The translations under genes and the position numbers were made by a program. The notes under the pieces are model-generated. The model made no database searches, was not told where the DNA came from, and worked only from the letters and a program-made list of their open reading frames with translations. A DNA stretch of 64,000 nucleotides, from contig PWHN01000044.1 of NCBI GenBank assembly GCA_003554945.1, positions 38,286-102,285 of the forward strand, written 5' to 3'. Within the stretch, counting starts at the first letter, position 1; every line of letters begins with the position of its first letter. Origin of the DNA: a bacterium. GTDB lineage: Bacteria; T1Sed10-126. Below are positions 16,857 through 25,862 of the stretch, in pieces.

Positions 16857-17585
16857 TTATTCAATCACACCCCCTGTTCGCTCATAAACGTCCTTCACCG
16901 CTATATAGGGATCAAGAGCAAAACGCTTCAGATTGTCATATTCACGCAGGTAGGGGCGGGCTGTATTCACACCCTCCAGGGTCCGCCCGGCAACCGCAAC
17001 TTCAGCTTCCTGGTAGTAAAAGGGATGCATAAAGGAATCAACCAGGCTGCCACTGCTGGCGCGCAACGACGAGGGACCGGCGACGGGAAGCACTATGTAA
17101 AATCCGTCCCCCACTCCCCAGGTGGCCAGGGTCTGGTTAAAATTTCTGGGACGCTGGTCCAGATGCTCGCCGGCAACGTCAATTAAGCCGCCAACGCCAA
17201 AAGTAGAATTAACCACAAACCGGCCAAAAGCATGGTGGGCATCCTCGCCTCGTCCCTGTAATATTGAGTTTACAAAATGAAAAGGTTCGCGCAGGTTGTT
17301 AAAGAAATTTCCTATGGAGCGGCGCACCGGTCGGGGTGTCACAGTCTCATAACCCCTGGTCACCGGGTCGGCCACATAGGTATAAAAACGGTCGTTGAAA
17401 GCAAAAATACGGCGGTTTACAGGCTCCAGCGGGTCGGCAATTATCTCTCGGTCTTCAGCCTCCGGATCTTCCGCAAACGGATCACTAAAACCCCTTTCCT
17501 GACGGGTCCGGGCAGCAGCCGAAGACAATCCAGCTACAATTAATAGTAAAATTAATAGATTGACTACAATAAATTTAGTCTTGAT
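16857..17585 (-). CDS. mlaA: MlaA/VacJ lipid-asymmetry protein, non-AUG start proposed
   Basis: Removes phospholipids from the outer leaflet and passes them to MlaC. Family motifs are DPLEPVNRRIFAFND, GNFFNNLREP, NSTFGVGGLIDVA and LATWGVGDGFYIVLPVAGPSS. Taking the TTG at 17528 leaves no signal peptide. Reading on upstream gives IKTKFIVVNLLILLLIVAGL and an AAA cleavage site, a normal signal peptide, but no ATG, GTG or TTG. The ATC at 17585 lies seven bases after GAGGTG and is proposed as the start. No lipobox Cys, unlike E. coli MlaA. Last gene of the mla operon. Confidence 0.85.
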   Translation of the reverse strand: MKTKFIVVNLLILLLIVAGLSSAAARTRQERGFSDPFAEDPEAEDREIIADPLEPVNRRIFAFNDRFYTYVADPVTRGYETVTPRPVRRSIGNFFNNLREPFHFVNSILQGRGEDAHHAFGRFVVNSTFGVGGLIDVAGEHLDQRPRNFNQTLATWGVGDGFYIVLPVAGPSSLRASSGSLVDSFMHPFYYQEAEVAVAGRTLEGVNTARPYLREYDNLKRFALDPYIAVKDVYERTGGVIE

Positions 17586-17608
17586 TGACTGACACCTCGA
17601 AGTTGATG

Positions 17609-18274
17609 TTACTCAAATTCAGGTACAATCTCGTCTGGCAACTCTTCTTTTTGAATATGCTCTCTCAATAATTTTAACAGGTCAGCTATTGACTGGCGGG
17701 CCAGTATATTATCAAACTGACGGCGATAGTTGCGGATAAGACTGATCCCCTCCACTTCAAAATCATATATCTTCCAGTCGTCGTGTTTGATCAAATAATA
17801 GGTGATTTTGGCATTGTAGTCATCGTCATCCCAGTAGAGCCTGGCTGTTGTAAAGACACGAGCATAAGTACCATCACGTCGCTCTTCAAACCCGTCAACG
17901 TCAATAGCACGAATTTCATAGACACCGTCAACATCAGCGAGGTCACCGGTTATCCTGTTGACATAGACTTCCTTGAGCAATTCGCTGAAGAGATCGATCA
18001 TTTCATCAAGCTGCTCGTCTGTTATCTGGCGGGCGTAGGGGCCCAGGGTTCGAAGAGTCATTTCTTCAAAATCAAAATCAGCTTCCAAAGTCTCAATCAA
18101 TCGCTGCTGGACAGTATCCGCCTGTATAGCATCAACCGGGTCGGTGTCACCAAGAATAGCCAGGACCTCGGCAATTTTTTCCTCAATAAATTCATCCGGT
18201 GACATAGCCTGCACCTCTTCTACACCGGTAAAGACAAACAGAGCGATTAGAGATATCAGGAAAACTTTTTTCAT
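17609..18274 (-). CDS. mlaC: MlaC periplasmic phospholipid carrier
   Basis: 221 residues: signal peptide (1-23), then the Tol-Tol-Ttg2/MlaC fold with FDFEEMTLRTLGPYARQ and DQLDEMIDLFSELL, and near the C terminus WKIYDFEVEGISLIRNYRRQF, a clear family signature. It shuttles lipids between the MlaFEDB complex and MlaA. The ATG overlaps the mlaD stop (ATGA), indicating coupled translation. Confidence 0.92.
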   Translation of the reverse strand: MKKVFLISLIALFVFTGVEEVQAMSPDEFIEEKIAEVLAILGDTDPVDAIQADTVQQRLIETLEADFDFEEMTLRTLGPYARQITDEQLDEMIDLFSELLKEVYVNRITGDLADVDGVYEIRAIDVDGFEERRDGTYARVFTTARLYWDDDDYNAKITYYLIKHDDWKIYDFEVEGISLIRNYRRQFDNILARQSIADLLKLLREHIQKEELPDEIVPEFE

Positions 18275-18732
18275 AGCTCAAAATCATCCTCCCCGAACAG
18301 GAAGCGCGAAAGTAAATCCTCTATTAATAACGGCGGTTGGGTTTCAACTATTTCCCCGCTGCCGTCCTTGGGAATATTATCCCGCCCGTGCCCGGGAGTA
18401 ATTGCAATATAACGTTCGCCCAATAGACCCTCGGTAACTATTCGAGCTTCTGTTCCGGGATCTGGCAGATCAATTTTGTCATTGATTCGCATACGCACGT
18501 GTGCTCGAAAATCCTTTAATTCTATATCTACAACCCGACCAATCTTTACGCCAGACATCTCAACACCAGTGTTTACCTGCAGCCCGCTGACATCAGAAAA
18601 CACAGCCGTCACTTCATACTGGTTACGACCTAAAAAATCAACCTCACCAAAGGTTATAGAAAGGTAGGCCAGGCTGGCCAGCCCGACAATTAAAAAAATC
18701 CCGACCACGATATCAACCTTACGATCCATCAC
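18271..18732 (-). CDS. mlaD: MlaD MCE-domain substrate-binding protein
   Basis: 153 residues: one N-terminal membrane helix (6-27) and a single MCE domain with VSGLQVNTGVEMSGVKIGRV and GLLGERYIAITPG. It would form the periplasmic hexamer on the MlaFE transporter. Length is close to E. coli MlaD (183) without the C-terminal helix extension. It overlaps mlaF by 14 bases. Confidence 0.92.
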   Translation of the reverse strand: MMDRKVDIVVGIFLIVGLASLAYLSITFGEVDFLGRNQYEVTAVFSDVSGLQVNTGVEMSGVKIGRVVDIELKDFRAHVRMRINDKIDLPDPGTEARIVTEGLLGERYIAITPGHGRDNIPKDGSGEIVETQPPLLIEDLLSRFLFGEDDFEL

Positions 18733-19477
18733 TTATCGCCTCCAGCGGCCCTTCAAGGGCCTCTTTTACAAATGTTTCCACAACCGGAATCTCGGAATCC
18801 ATAAACTCCTCCGGCGTGGTATAGGCAACTAATTCTCCATTATGTACCATAGCGACTTTATGCACAATTTGAAATACTTTTTGAAAACTGTGGGTAACAA
18901 TAACAGCGGTAAAACCATACTCCCGGTGTAAATTAAAGATCAAACGCAAAATCGAATTGCCGATCAAGGGATCCAGCCCGGTTGTCGGCTCATCAAAAAA
19001 TATGACTTCGGGACTGCTAACCAGAGTGCGCGCAAGCGCCGCTCTTTTCTGCATGCCACCGCTAAGTTCAGAGGGGTATTTTTCCGCCGCATCCTGCATC
19101 TCCACCCGGGCCAGATGCTCAAATACCCGGTCCTCAATTTCACCGCGACTTAACGAAGTCTTTTCGCGCAGTGGAAAAGCAAGGTTTTCATAGACGCTCA
19201 TTGAATCGAAAAGCGCTCCGTTCTGAAACAGCATGCCGATAGAATTCCTTACCTCGGCCAGCTCCTTGCCACGCAAATTATGAACGTTTTTCCCGTTTAT
19301 TAGCACCTCACCGGCGTCTGGATATATGAGACCGGTTATCGTTCTTAACAATACTGATTTGCCGGCTCCGCTGGCTCCCAGCAAAGCAATCATCTCCCCC
19401 TCTTCAACGGAAAGATCAACCCCCTTTAATACCGGTTCTTCTGCCATGGACTTCTCCAGAGCCCGCACTTCAATCAT
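18719..19477 (-). CDS. mlaF: MlaF ABC transporter ATPase
   Basis: 252 residues. Walker A GASGAGKS (about 34-41), signature LSGGMQKRAALAR, Walker B VIFFDEPTTGLDP and the switch His in VTHSF are all present. LSGGMQKR is characteristic of the MlaF/Ttg2A group. It powers phospholipid movement with MlaE and MlaD. Seven bases separate it from mlaE. Confidence 0.94.
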   Translation of the reverse strand: MIEVRALEKSMAEEPVLKGVDLSVEEGEMIALLGASGAGKSVLLRTITGLIYPDAGEVLINGKNVHNLRGKELAEVRNSIGMLFQNGALFDSMSVYENLAFPLREKTSLSRGEIEDRVFEHLARVEMQDAAEKYPSELSGGMQKRAALARTLVSSPEVIFFDEPTTGLDPLIGNSILRLIFNLHREYGFTAVIVTHSFQKVFQIVHKVAMVHNGELVAYTTPEEFMDSEIPVVETFVKEALEGPLEAISDGS

Positions 19478-19483
19478 TTTATA

Positions 19484-20254
19484 TCACCACATCAAAGAGG
19501 TCATAACGTAGTTAGAAGCAAGGATTAAAACGCTGGCCAGGACGACCGCCTCAGTTGATGCCGCTCCCACTCCCTCGGCTCCCTTGCCTGTGTAATAACC
19601 CTTGTAGCAGCTTACCCAGGCAATAAGAGCGCCAAAGACAAGCGCTTTTATTGAACCAAAATAAATGTCTGAAAAGACAACAAAATCAATAATACCACCA
19701 AAATAACTCCCGTAACTGACGCCAAGCAGACCACCGCTAACAACAAAACCTGCAAAAATCCCAACAAGGTTAAAAATTGCAGTTAGCAGAAATACGGAAA
19801 TAACAAAAGCCAGTAAGATTGGTGCCATAAAATAGCGGAAAGGATTTAAATTCATTATTTTCAGGGCATCAAATTGTTCGGTTATACGCATTACGCCCAG
19901 TTCAGAGGTAATCGATGAGCCGGCGCGTCCGGCCACCATGAGAGCACAGACCACGGGCCCTAGCTCCCTCAACAGGGCCGCGGCCACCAGCGTCCCCACC
20001 TGGGCGGCGGCACCAAACTGGGCCAGCGTCTGTTGACCGTGAAGACCCATCACTGCGCCGGTAAAAGCAGAAATTAAAACAATCAACCAGAGGGAGCGTG
20101 CACCGATAAAATAAATTCGCTGCACAATCCGACCAATTTTCACCGGCGGAACAAACAGATAAACTGCCATCTTGCCGGCGAAACGACCGAAACGTCCCAG
20201 CCGTTCGACAGAATAGCGAAGATTAGCTCCAATTTGTGCCAGATAGTCTAACAT
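19484..20254 (-). CDS. mlaE: MlaE ABC transporter permease
   Basis: 256 residues with five or six membrane helices and MlaE hallmarks: GQQTLAQFGAAAQVGTLVA, RELGPVVCALMVAGRAGSSITSELGVM and ITEQFDALKIMNLNP. First gene of mlaEFDCA, all close or overlapping. MlaB (the STAS partner) is absent nearby; many non-proteobacterial mla operons lack it. Confidence 0.94.
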   Translation of the reverse strand: MLDYLAQIGANLRYSVERLGRFGRFAGKMAVYLFVPPVKIGRIVQRIYFIGARSLWLIVLISAFTGAVMGLHGQQTLAQFGAAAQVGTLVAAALLRELGPVVCALMVAGRAGSSITSELGVMRITEQFDALKIMNLNPFRYFMAPILLAFVISVFLLTAIFNLVGIFAGFVVSGGLLGVSYGSYFGGIIDFVVFSDIYFGSIKALVFGALIAWVSCYKGYYTGKGAEGVGAASTEAVVLASVLILASNYVMTSLMW

Positions 20255-20345
20255 TGATTGCCTCCTTTGATTTCTATATTATAACAATTCTTTCCCCAGA
20301 CAACATCCTTGCTTTTCGGCCGCAGGCAAATTAAACTTTTGGGCT

Positions 20346-21221
20346 ATGAAAAATTTTCTAACCGGCTACAAACACGACCATTTCTTAAAAGCTGATTTGC
20401 ACCTGCACACCTATCACAGCGACGGGTGTTTTTCACCCACCAAGCTGCTTGAGATGTCAGTCGAGAACGAGCTGGAAGTTGTATCGATAACTGACCACGA
20501 CACAGTGCAAGGGTTAGCGGAGGCTGCTGAGGCGGCGGAGGACTATGCCTGCCATTTTTTACCCGGCGTCGAACTGGAAGCCTTTGTTAATCTTTCGGAT
20601 GGCAAATACTATTCCGTTCACCTGCTGGGCTACGGAATTGACTGGCAAAACAAAACACTGCGTGATTACCTGGCCAACATACGACAGGCGCGCATCGCTC
20701 GGGCAGAAAAAATTATTCACAGGCTTCGAGCCAACTTTAGCATTGACCTGCCTTACAGTGCTGTAAGTGGCGAAGCTAGCGGTGAGTCGGTGGGCCGGGT
20801 TCACATCGCCAGTGCCTTAAAAAAATATAACCACGTTGCAACAATTGATGAAGCCTTCGACAAATACATCGGCGAAGAACGGGCCGCATACGCCGCCAAA
20901 CCTCGCCACTCGCCTGAAAAGGTCATCAATCTGATAAAACAGGCCGGAGGCCAAACAGTCTGGGCCCACCCCTACTACACTCAAAATGATGACGTATTGC
21001 CTGTTCTTGTGGAAAAAGGCCTGGTGGGGCTGGAATGTTATCACCACGAGTTCGACGCTGAAACTACCCGCCATTACTTAAAATTAGCCGAACAGTATAA
21101 CCTCATCGTCACCGGTGGCTCCGATTTTCACGGCACACTCGAAGAAAACTTCAAACCCGGCGACTGGTGGTATCCCACCCGCGAGATCCCCTTCAACTCC
21201 CGAAATCATTCGAAAATTTAA
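20346..21221 (+). CDS. PHP-domain phosphoesterase (TrpH/YciV/RNase AM-like)
   Basis: 291 residues of the PHP family that uses a trinuclear metal site. Ligands lie in DLHLHTYHSDG (residues about 17-27), TDHDT, GVELEAF, AHPYY and GGSDFHG. E. coli YciV (RNase AM) is a 5'-3' exonuclease and 3',5'-nucleoside bisphosphate phosphatase with the same plan. Divergent from mlaE. A paralogue with the same motifs is at 37051-37929. Confidence 0.88.
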   Translation: MKNFLTGYKHDHFLKADLHLHTYHSDGCFSPTKLLEMSVENELEVVSITDHDTVQGLAEAAEAAEDYACHFLPGVELEAFVNLSDGKYYSVHLLGYGIDWQNKTLRDYLANIRQARIARAEKIIHRLRANFSIDLPYSAVSGEASGESVGRVHIASALKKYNHVATIDEAFDKYIGEERAAYAAKPRHSPEKVINLIKQAGGQTVWAHPYYTQNDDVLPVLVEKGLVGLECYHHEFDAETTRHYLKLAEQYNLIVTGGSDFHGTLEENFKPGDWWYPTREIPFNSRNHSKI

Positions 21222-21249
21222 CCGGCCTGACTCTTAATTTTTACCTTTT

Positions 21250-22113
21250 TTAGTTAAACATATCGCTGCCGGATAATTTTTCGCTTATTTCGCGAATCCT
21301 ACGCTGTTCCTCGGCCGAGAGATTTTCCCACCCCACCCGGTCCATTTTATCCAGAAGTTCGTCCGCCTGGCGGAGCAACTTCTGCTTTTCTATCTCGTGC
21401 TGACGCCACTGGTCCTGTTTCTTTTTGTGCTTGCGGGACTTTAAATAGTCAGATAAGGGAGCCAGCAAAGGCTGACGCGGGTCCAGTTTCCAGCAGTAAA
21501 AAAGTCCCATTAAGAGCCCAAACAGGTGGGCCAGGTGAGCGACACCGGTCTGTGCTTCGGAAAAGCCGGCAATCAGCGTAAATATGCCGATAATCAGAAC
21601 AAAATGCTTCATTTTGATTGGAAATATCCCCCAGATAAAAACCATGCGTTCGGGCCAGTATAGGGCAAAAGCTCCCAGCAAACCAAAGATTGCCCCGGAT
21701 GCCCCAACCACCGGAATTCGACCGTAGCTAAAAATTACCATTCCCAGGCCGGCAACAATTCCACAGATCAGATAAAACCGAAGAAACCCGGCGGCTCCCC
21801 AGACCCGCTCCAGTTCCACTCCAAACATCCAGAGCACCAGCATATTAATTAAAATGTGGAATAAACCACCGTGTAAAAATTGGTAGGTAACAAGCTGCCA
21901 TAGAAATCCCCGGGTCACCAGATTTTCAGGAACCAGGGCCAGGTATTCTCCAAATGGATGGAGCACCGGCTCCGCCAGCGTCCCGCCAATAGTCAATCCA
22001 AAGCGAGGCAGGGTCATCTGCAGCAAAAATATTATCCCGTTGATCACCAGCAGATTCCGGACCATTGGGGTTGTCTTACCCGGCCCAAGCCGCATCCGCG
22101 TTCGTCGGCGCAC
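21250..22113 (-). CDS. Rhomboid-family intramembrane serine protease
   Basis: 287 residues with six membrane helices. Catalytic Ser139 is in GASGAIFG and His196 in HLAHLFG; HGGLFHILINM (81-91) is the conserved loop and helix 2. It cleaves membrane proteins within the bilayer. The C-terminal 60 residues are a charged cytosolic tail with an EEQRRIREISEKL helix, common in bacterial rhomboids. GTG start at 22113, two bases after the glycosyltransferase stop; an ATG at 22095 is an alternative. Confidence 0.88.
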   Translation of the reverse strand: MRRRTRMRLGPGKTTPMVRNLLVINGIIFLLQMTLPRFGLTIGGTLAEPVLHPFGEYLALVPENLVTRGFLWQLVTYQFLHGGLFHILINMLVLWMFGVELERVWGAAGFLRFYLICGIVAGLGMVIFSYGRIPVVGASGAIFGLLGAFALYWPERMVFIWGIFPIKMKHFVLIIGIFTLIAGFSEAQTGVAHLAHLFGLLMGLFYCWKLDPRQPLLAPLSDYLKSRKHKKKQDQWRQHEIEKQKLLRQADELLDKMDRVGWENLSAEEQRRIREISEKLSGSDMFN

Positions 22114-22115
22114 GG

Positions 22116-23324
22116 TTAAGGCCAGACCACCTGCTGCAGCTCCTGACGGTTTTCATCAATATAATTCATCAGACGCTCCCAGCGGTTCTGAAACGTCTGT
22201 AACTGTTTCAACGGGTTGCCCGGGTCATACTCGTGGCGCCCGTAGAAAATGTTGTCCATGCAGCCTTCTACCGAAGCCTTATCGCCCTCCACCATAAAAT
22301 GCTGGGCCAGCATCATGTTTGTCCGGTAGATACGTTCCTCCAGGTCGTCTTTCAAAAACTTTCCGGGCCAGGGATCAAAATAAGAGGCAGGTATATTCAG
22401 TTTTTCCTCCATCTGACGGACTTTCTTCCTATCGTATAGAAAACGTTCAATGTCCAGCCGAACCAGTTTCCAGAGCGGATACCCCCGCGGTGGCGGCTGA
22501 TGCTGAACGCGCAGATCCCGATCCATGTAAAAACGATAACCGAAAACCCGCGAGTTAATCAACCAGTCCATGTCCTCTCCCCGGTGACAGCCCGGATCAA
22601 GAGGAACACGGCTGAAAAAGTCGCGATCTAAAACTATGTTCCCCATGACCACATAAGAGGTCTCTTTCAAGCGTGGTTCACCAAAGATATAGCGATCAAA
22701 CGCCTCGTTCATCGCCTCAGAGTTGTTCCAGTAAGCCATCCAGGAGGGAGGGCGGGAAGCGTAATTTATCGTTCCTTCTTCCGTATAATAGGGGCCACAG
22801 ACAACCTTGGCCTCCTCGCCAGTCTCGGGCACCTTCTGGTTTATGTGTTCGCCCGCTTTTTCAATGTAGTGGGGATCATCGACAACAACATCGTCGTCGG
22901 TCGAAATAATTGTCCTGTATCCCAGGATATGTGCGGCCAGTATCGACATGTTGCGCACGTCCGAGTAACCGTACATCGACAGCGGCTCCAGAAGCTCATC
23001 TTCAACCGTGCCCTCCAGGTGGTCCTTCAGGCGGCGAAACTCTTCAAAACCAAAGAGATGACAATTTATAGCGCCGGAGTTTTCCTCGATCTCCTCACGA
23101 ATCCTCCGGTCAACTTCGTCTTCCCACTTTCGACTCGATGAAACACTGGAGAGAACCACGTCAGCTTCGTCCTCAAGGCAGTCCAGCGAACGCAGGAAAC
23201 GACCCAGACATCCCTCTTCATCTATTGGAATCGGATGATCATAAATCTGATCAGTATCTTCAAAAAAATGTTCTTTCGGCGGCCCCCAGAAGGTAGGCGC
23301 AATAAAAGCAACTGGTGCACTCAT
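22116..23324 (-). CDS. GT-A-fold glycosyltransferase
   Basis: 402 residues. SYVVMGNIVLDRDFF and the metal-binding STDDDVVVDD (Asp143-145) show a GT-A inverting or retaining transferase. HRGEDMDWLINSRVFGYRF is the later conserved acidic motif. The C-terminal 100 residues are helical. The closest type is unclear; glucosyl/mannosylglycerate synthases have similar layouts and would fit osmolyte synthesis, but I see no decisive residue. It forms a pair with the rhomboid gene. Confidence 0.7.
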   Translation of the reverse strand: MSAPVAFIAPTFWGPPKEHFFEDTDQIYDHPIPIDEEGCLGRFLRSLDCLEDEADVVLSSVSSSRKWEDEVDRRIREEIEENSGAINCHLFGFEEFRRLKDHLEGTVEDELLEPLSMYGYSDVRNMSILAAHILGYRTIISTDDDVVVDDPHYIEKAGEHINQKVPETGEEAKVVCGPYYTEEGTINYASRPPSWMAYWNNSEAMNEAFDRYIFGEPRLKETSYVVMGNIVLDRDFFSRVPLDPGCHRGEDMDWLINSRVFGYRFYMDRDLRVQHQPPPRGYPLWKLVRLDIERFLYDRKKVRQMEEKLNIPASYFDPWPGKFLKDDLEERIYRTNMMLAQHFMVEGDKASVEGCMDNIFYGRHEYDPGNPLKQLQTFQNRWERLMNYIDENRQELQQVVWP

Positions 23325-23520
23325 CTAAAATCCTCTCCTTTAAAAACAAATTTGTCCTCACAATTTTTTTATTCTTTATTTCCTTCTCCAAACATAGAAA
23401 TTCTGAACGATGTCGTTGGCCTTTTTCTGACGCAGGTCTTGGTTTTGCAGTTAGATTTCAACTTTAAACTGGAAACTATAAACTATAACGAACTTCAAGA
23501 TTTTACGGTCCCAACAGGTT

Positions 23521-23630
23521 CTTACTTTCACACTTTCACACTTTCACACTTTCACACTTTCCCACTTTCACACTTTCCCACTTTCATACTTTCACACTTT
23601 CCCACTTTCATACTTTCACACTTTCCCACT
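23521..23630. repeat. 110-base tandem array of ~10-base CACTTTC units
   Basis: Eleven near-perfect units such as CACTTTCACA and CACTTTCCCA, with period 10. The last unit overlaps the first base of the pfkA stop codon (complement of TCA at 23630-23632). Confidence 0.9.
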
Positions 23631-24589
23631 CAAATAGACAACGTCTGCGAAATTCCGCGATTCTCCCAGCTTAAACTTTTCCCTTCAACCGCCTCCAGCA
23701 GATCGGTTAAGTTCCTCCTGCCCGAGCGAACGCCGATACAGACGCCACTTTCACCCTCAAGCAGTGTCTGCACGGCATAACTACCCATCTTTGCACCAAT
23801 AATCCTATCAAAAGCAAGCGGTTTACCGCCCCGCTGAATATGACCAAGAACAGCCACGCGGGTCTCCATCCCACTTTTTTCCTCCAGCTCGTCGGCAAGC
23901 CAGAAACCTTTTCCGGCACCTTCGGCCAGAACAATTATATAGTGCAGTTTTCCTCTTTTACGCGCTGCTCGCACACGAGTAACTATGCTGTCAACTTCGT
24001 ATTCTTCTTCGGGAATTAAAATTTCTTCTGCCCCACCGGCCAGGCCGACCGAAAGAGCAATGTGGCCGGAAGCACGACCCATAACTTCAATAATGAAGAG
24101 CCGTTCATGTGAGGTGGCAGTGTCGCGAATCCGGTCAACCGACTCAAGGGCCGTGTTAACTGCCGTGTCAAAACCAAGACAGAGATCCGTGCCGCCAATA
24201 TCGTTATCTATACTCCCGGGAATACCAACCACCTGACCGTTCCAGAAGTCAAGCAGCTCAGCAGCTCCTCGCAGTGAGCCGTCTCCGCCAATTACAATCA
24301 GCCCTTCAATACCAAGATGGTCCAAATTCTGAGCTGCTTTTTTAAGCCCTTCCGCCGTCTCGAATTCACGGCAGCGGAGCGTGCGGAGAATCGTTCCCCC
24401 CTTTTCAAGAATCCCCCCTACCATACGAACGTCAAGCTGCTGATATATTTCATTAATCAGGCCATAATATCCACGGTTGAATCCAATAACTTCTATGTTT
24501 TCTGCCCGGGCCGTGCGAACTACGCTTCTGATTGCCGGGTTCATACCGGGCGCATCGCCACCGCTTGTCACAATTCCAATTCTATTCAC
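23630..24589 (-). CDS. pfkA: ATP-dependent 6-phosphofructokinase
   Basis: 319 residues, usual length for PfkA. TSGGDAPGMNPAIR binds nucleotide; GGDGSLRGA has the Gly-Ser of ATP-dependent enzymes rather than the GGDD of PPi enzymes. PGSIDNDIGGTD carries the catalytic Asp. It commits fructose 6-phosphate to glycolysis; fbp at 30865 catalyses the opposite step. ATG start at 24589. Confidence 0.95.
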   Translation of the reverse strand: MNRIGIVTSGGDAPGMNPAIRSVVRTARAENIEVIGFNRGYYGLINEIYQQLDVRMVGGILEKGGTILRTLRCREFETAEGLKKAAQNLDHLGIEGLIVIGGDGSLRGAAELLDFWNGQVVGIPGSIDNDIGGTDLCLGFDTAVNTALESVDRIRDTATSHERLFIIEVMGRASGHIALSVGLAGGAEEILIPEEEYEVDSIVTRVRAARKRGKLHYIIVLAEGAGKGFWLADELEEKSGMETRVAVLGHIQRGGKPLAFDRIIGAKMGSYAVQTLLEGESGVCIGVRSGRRNLTDLLEAVEGKSLSWENRGISQTLSI

Positions 24590-24726
24590 TTAATCCACCT
24601 CAAATAGATAAAATTTTCTGTCCAACTCGTCATATTATTTGTCTTACCCAAATTTAACACTGAATCATTGGCAAAACGACGTTGTTATTATATTATTAAT
24701 GGAGTCGAAAAGAAACACTTCATTAA

Positions 24727-24801
24727 GCGCCCGTAGCTCAGACTGGATAGAGCGCCGCCCTGCGGAGGCGGAGGCCGGGGGTTCAAATCCTCCCGGGCGT
24801 A
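24727..24801 (+). tRNA. tRNA-Arg (anticodon GCG)
   Basis: Acceptor GCGCCCG pairs with CGGGCG plus a G-U first pair. The D stem is GCTC/GAGC. The anticodon stem CCGCC/GGCGG encloses CTGCGGA, so the anticodon is GCG. T arm GGGGG-TTCAAAT-CCTCC. No encoded CCA. GCG reads CGC and CGU without inosine, unusual for a bacterial Arg tRNA, where ACG is the rule. Confidence 0.9.
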
Positions 24802-24807
24802 TTGTTA

Positions 24808-24886
24808 GTTAGAAAGTTAAAAAGTTAAAAAGTTAGAAAGTTAAAAAGTTAAAAAGTTAGAAAGTTAAAAAGTTAAAAAGTTAAAA
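24808..24886. repeat. Period-8 tandem array, GTTAAAAA/GTTAGAAA
   Basis: About ten 8-base units directly after tRNA-Arg; one GTTAGAAA and two GTTAAAAA units alternate, giving a 24-base higher period. It is the complementary type of the AACTTTC arrays. Confidence 0.9.
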
Positions 24887-25352
24887 TTCGTTAAATCTAT
24901 CCACCTTCTCACGTTCTCACTCTTCCACTCTCCCACTTTTCCACTTTCATACTTTCCCACTTTCATACTTTCAACCAATCTCGTGGCATGAGCTAAAAAT
25001 TGCCACTAATTTTTCTTCTTATCTTTGATTTTTTGTCCTCTCTATAACCAAGTGTTTCCATTTTTTTCCCTCCCCTACACGATTCATATACCCTCTTACC
25101 CTTTAAGTCTAACCCGGTCTATGCATGAACCCTATGCATAGGCCGCCCAAAGGGCCGCCCATTCGTCAAATGGGCGGGGTTAACCCACCCAGCCCTTTAC
25201 TGGGAAAGAGCTGGGTGTCCTGCGGACGGATAATTCACGACAGTTGTGCTGTCAAGAATTATCAGGGCCAAATCATCTATCACTTGATATCCTTTTTAAT
25301 TTCGGAGAATATCAGTTAAGATTATCTCGACTCTTGCTCTATAAAATATTTA
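24887..25352. other. Gene-free stretch with arrays and hairpins
   Basis: Holds another CTTTC array (24905-24975), a GCCCATT/AATGGGC hairpin around 25156-25176, an ACCCAGC/GCTGGGT hairpin around 25187-25216, and the palindrome at 25229-25263. No gene seen. Confidence 0.6.
25229..25263. repeat. Palindrome with ATTCACGACAG core
   Basis: GATAATTC pairs with GAATTATC outside and GACAG with CTGTC inside. A relative is at 28418-28450. Confidence 0.65.
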
Positions 25353-25367
25353 ATGGAGATTTTGAAA

Positions 25368-25628
25368 ATGCCTTCTCCTGAAGAACGCGCACGACGTAAT
25401 ATTGACAAACAACTCCGCCAGGCCAGCTGGGTTATCCAGGACATTGATGATATTAACCTGGGGGCGGCTCCGGGCATTGCAGTCCGAGAATATCCGACTG
25501 TTTCCGGACCAGCGGATTATTTTTTATTCGTTGATAAGAAAGCCATCGGTGTAGTCGAAGCAAAACAGTTATTTGGAGATAAACTGAAAGATCTACCTGA
25601 AGAACTCAACCGGAGCTTCGCGGCGTAG
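25368..25628 (+). pseudogene. Fragment of type I restriction subunit HsdR (N-terminus)
   Basis: 86 residues from an ATG after GGAGATTTTG. VREYPTVSGPADYFLFVDKKAIGVVEAKQ matches the start of HsdR, including the PD-(D/E)xK-type nuclease strand (ADYFLF...GVVEAK). A full HsdR has about 800-1100 residues; here the frame stops after EELNRSFAA and no helicase part or hsdM/hsdS follows. It is a remnant. Confidence 0.75.
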
Positions 25629-25862
25629 TTCATTGCTGGTTGTTTACAAACGGACTACTTAACACTGCATAAATGGACTACTTTGGAAAAATTGGGACAG
25701 TGAAACGAAATGGAAGGGTTCTTATTTTCGTTTGGGCATAAACATAAGTAACGGGTTGCCAATAACCTTGTTACAACACTTAGCGGGCGGTAAAATACCA
25801 TACATAAAGTGAGTACACATTGTGTATAGTTAATGCTAAATTAAGAAAAAAGGTGAAACTTG

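Noticed and set aside
23521..23630. Possible CRISPR or iteron origin in the 10-base repeats
   Set aside because: No spacers, no replication initiator gene or DnaA boxes nearby.
24808..24886. Possible CRISPR array after tRNA-Arg
   Set aside because: Units are only 8 bases with no unique spacers; it is a simple tandem repeat, and no cas gene is present.
25629..25862. Insertion-sequence end after the hsdR fragment
   Set aside because: Repeated GGACTACTT strings are suggestive, but no inverted ends or transposase could be shown.
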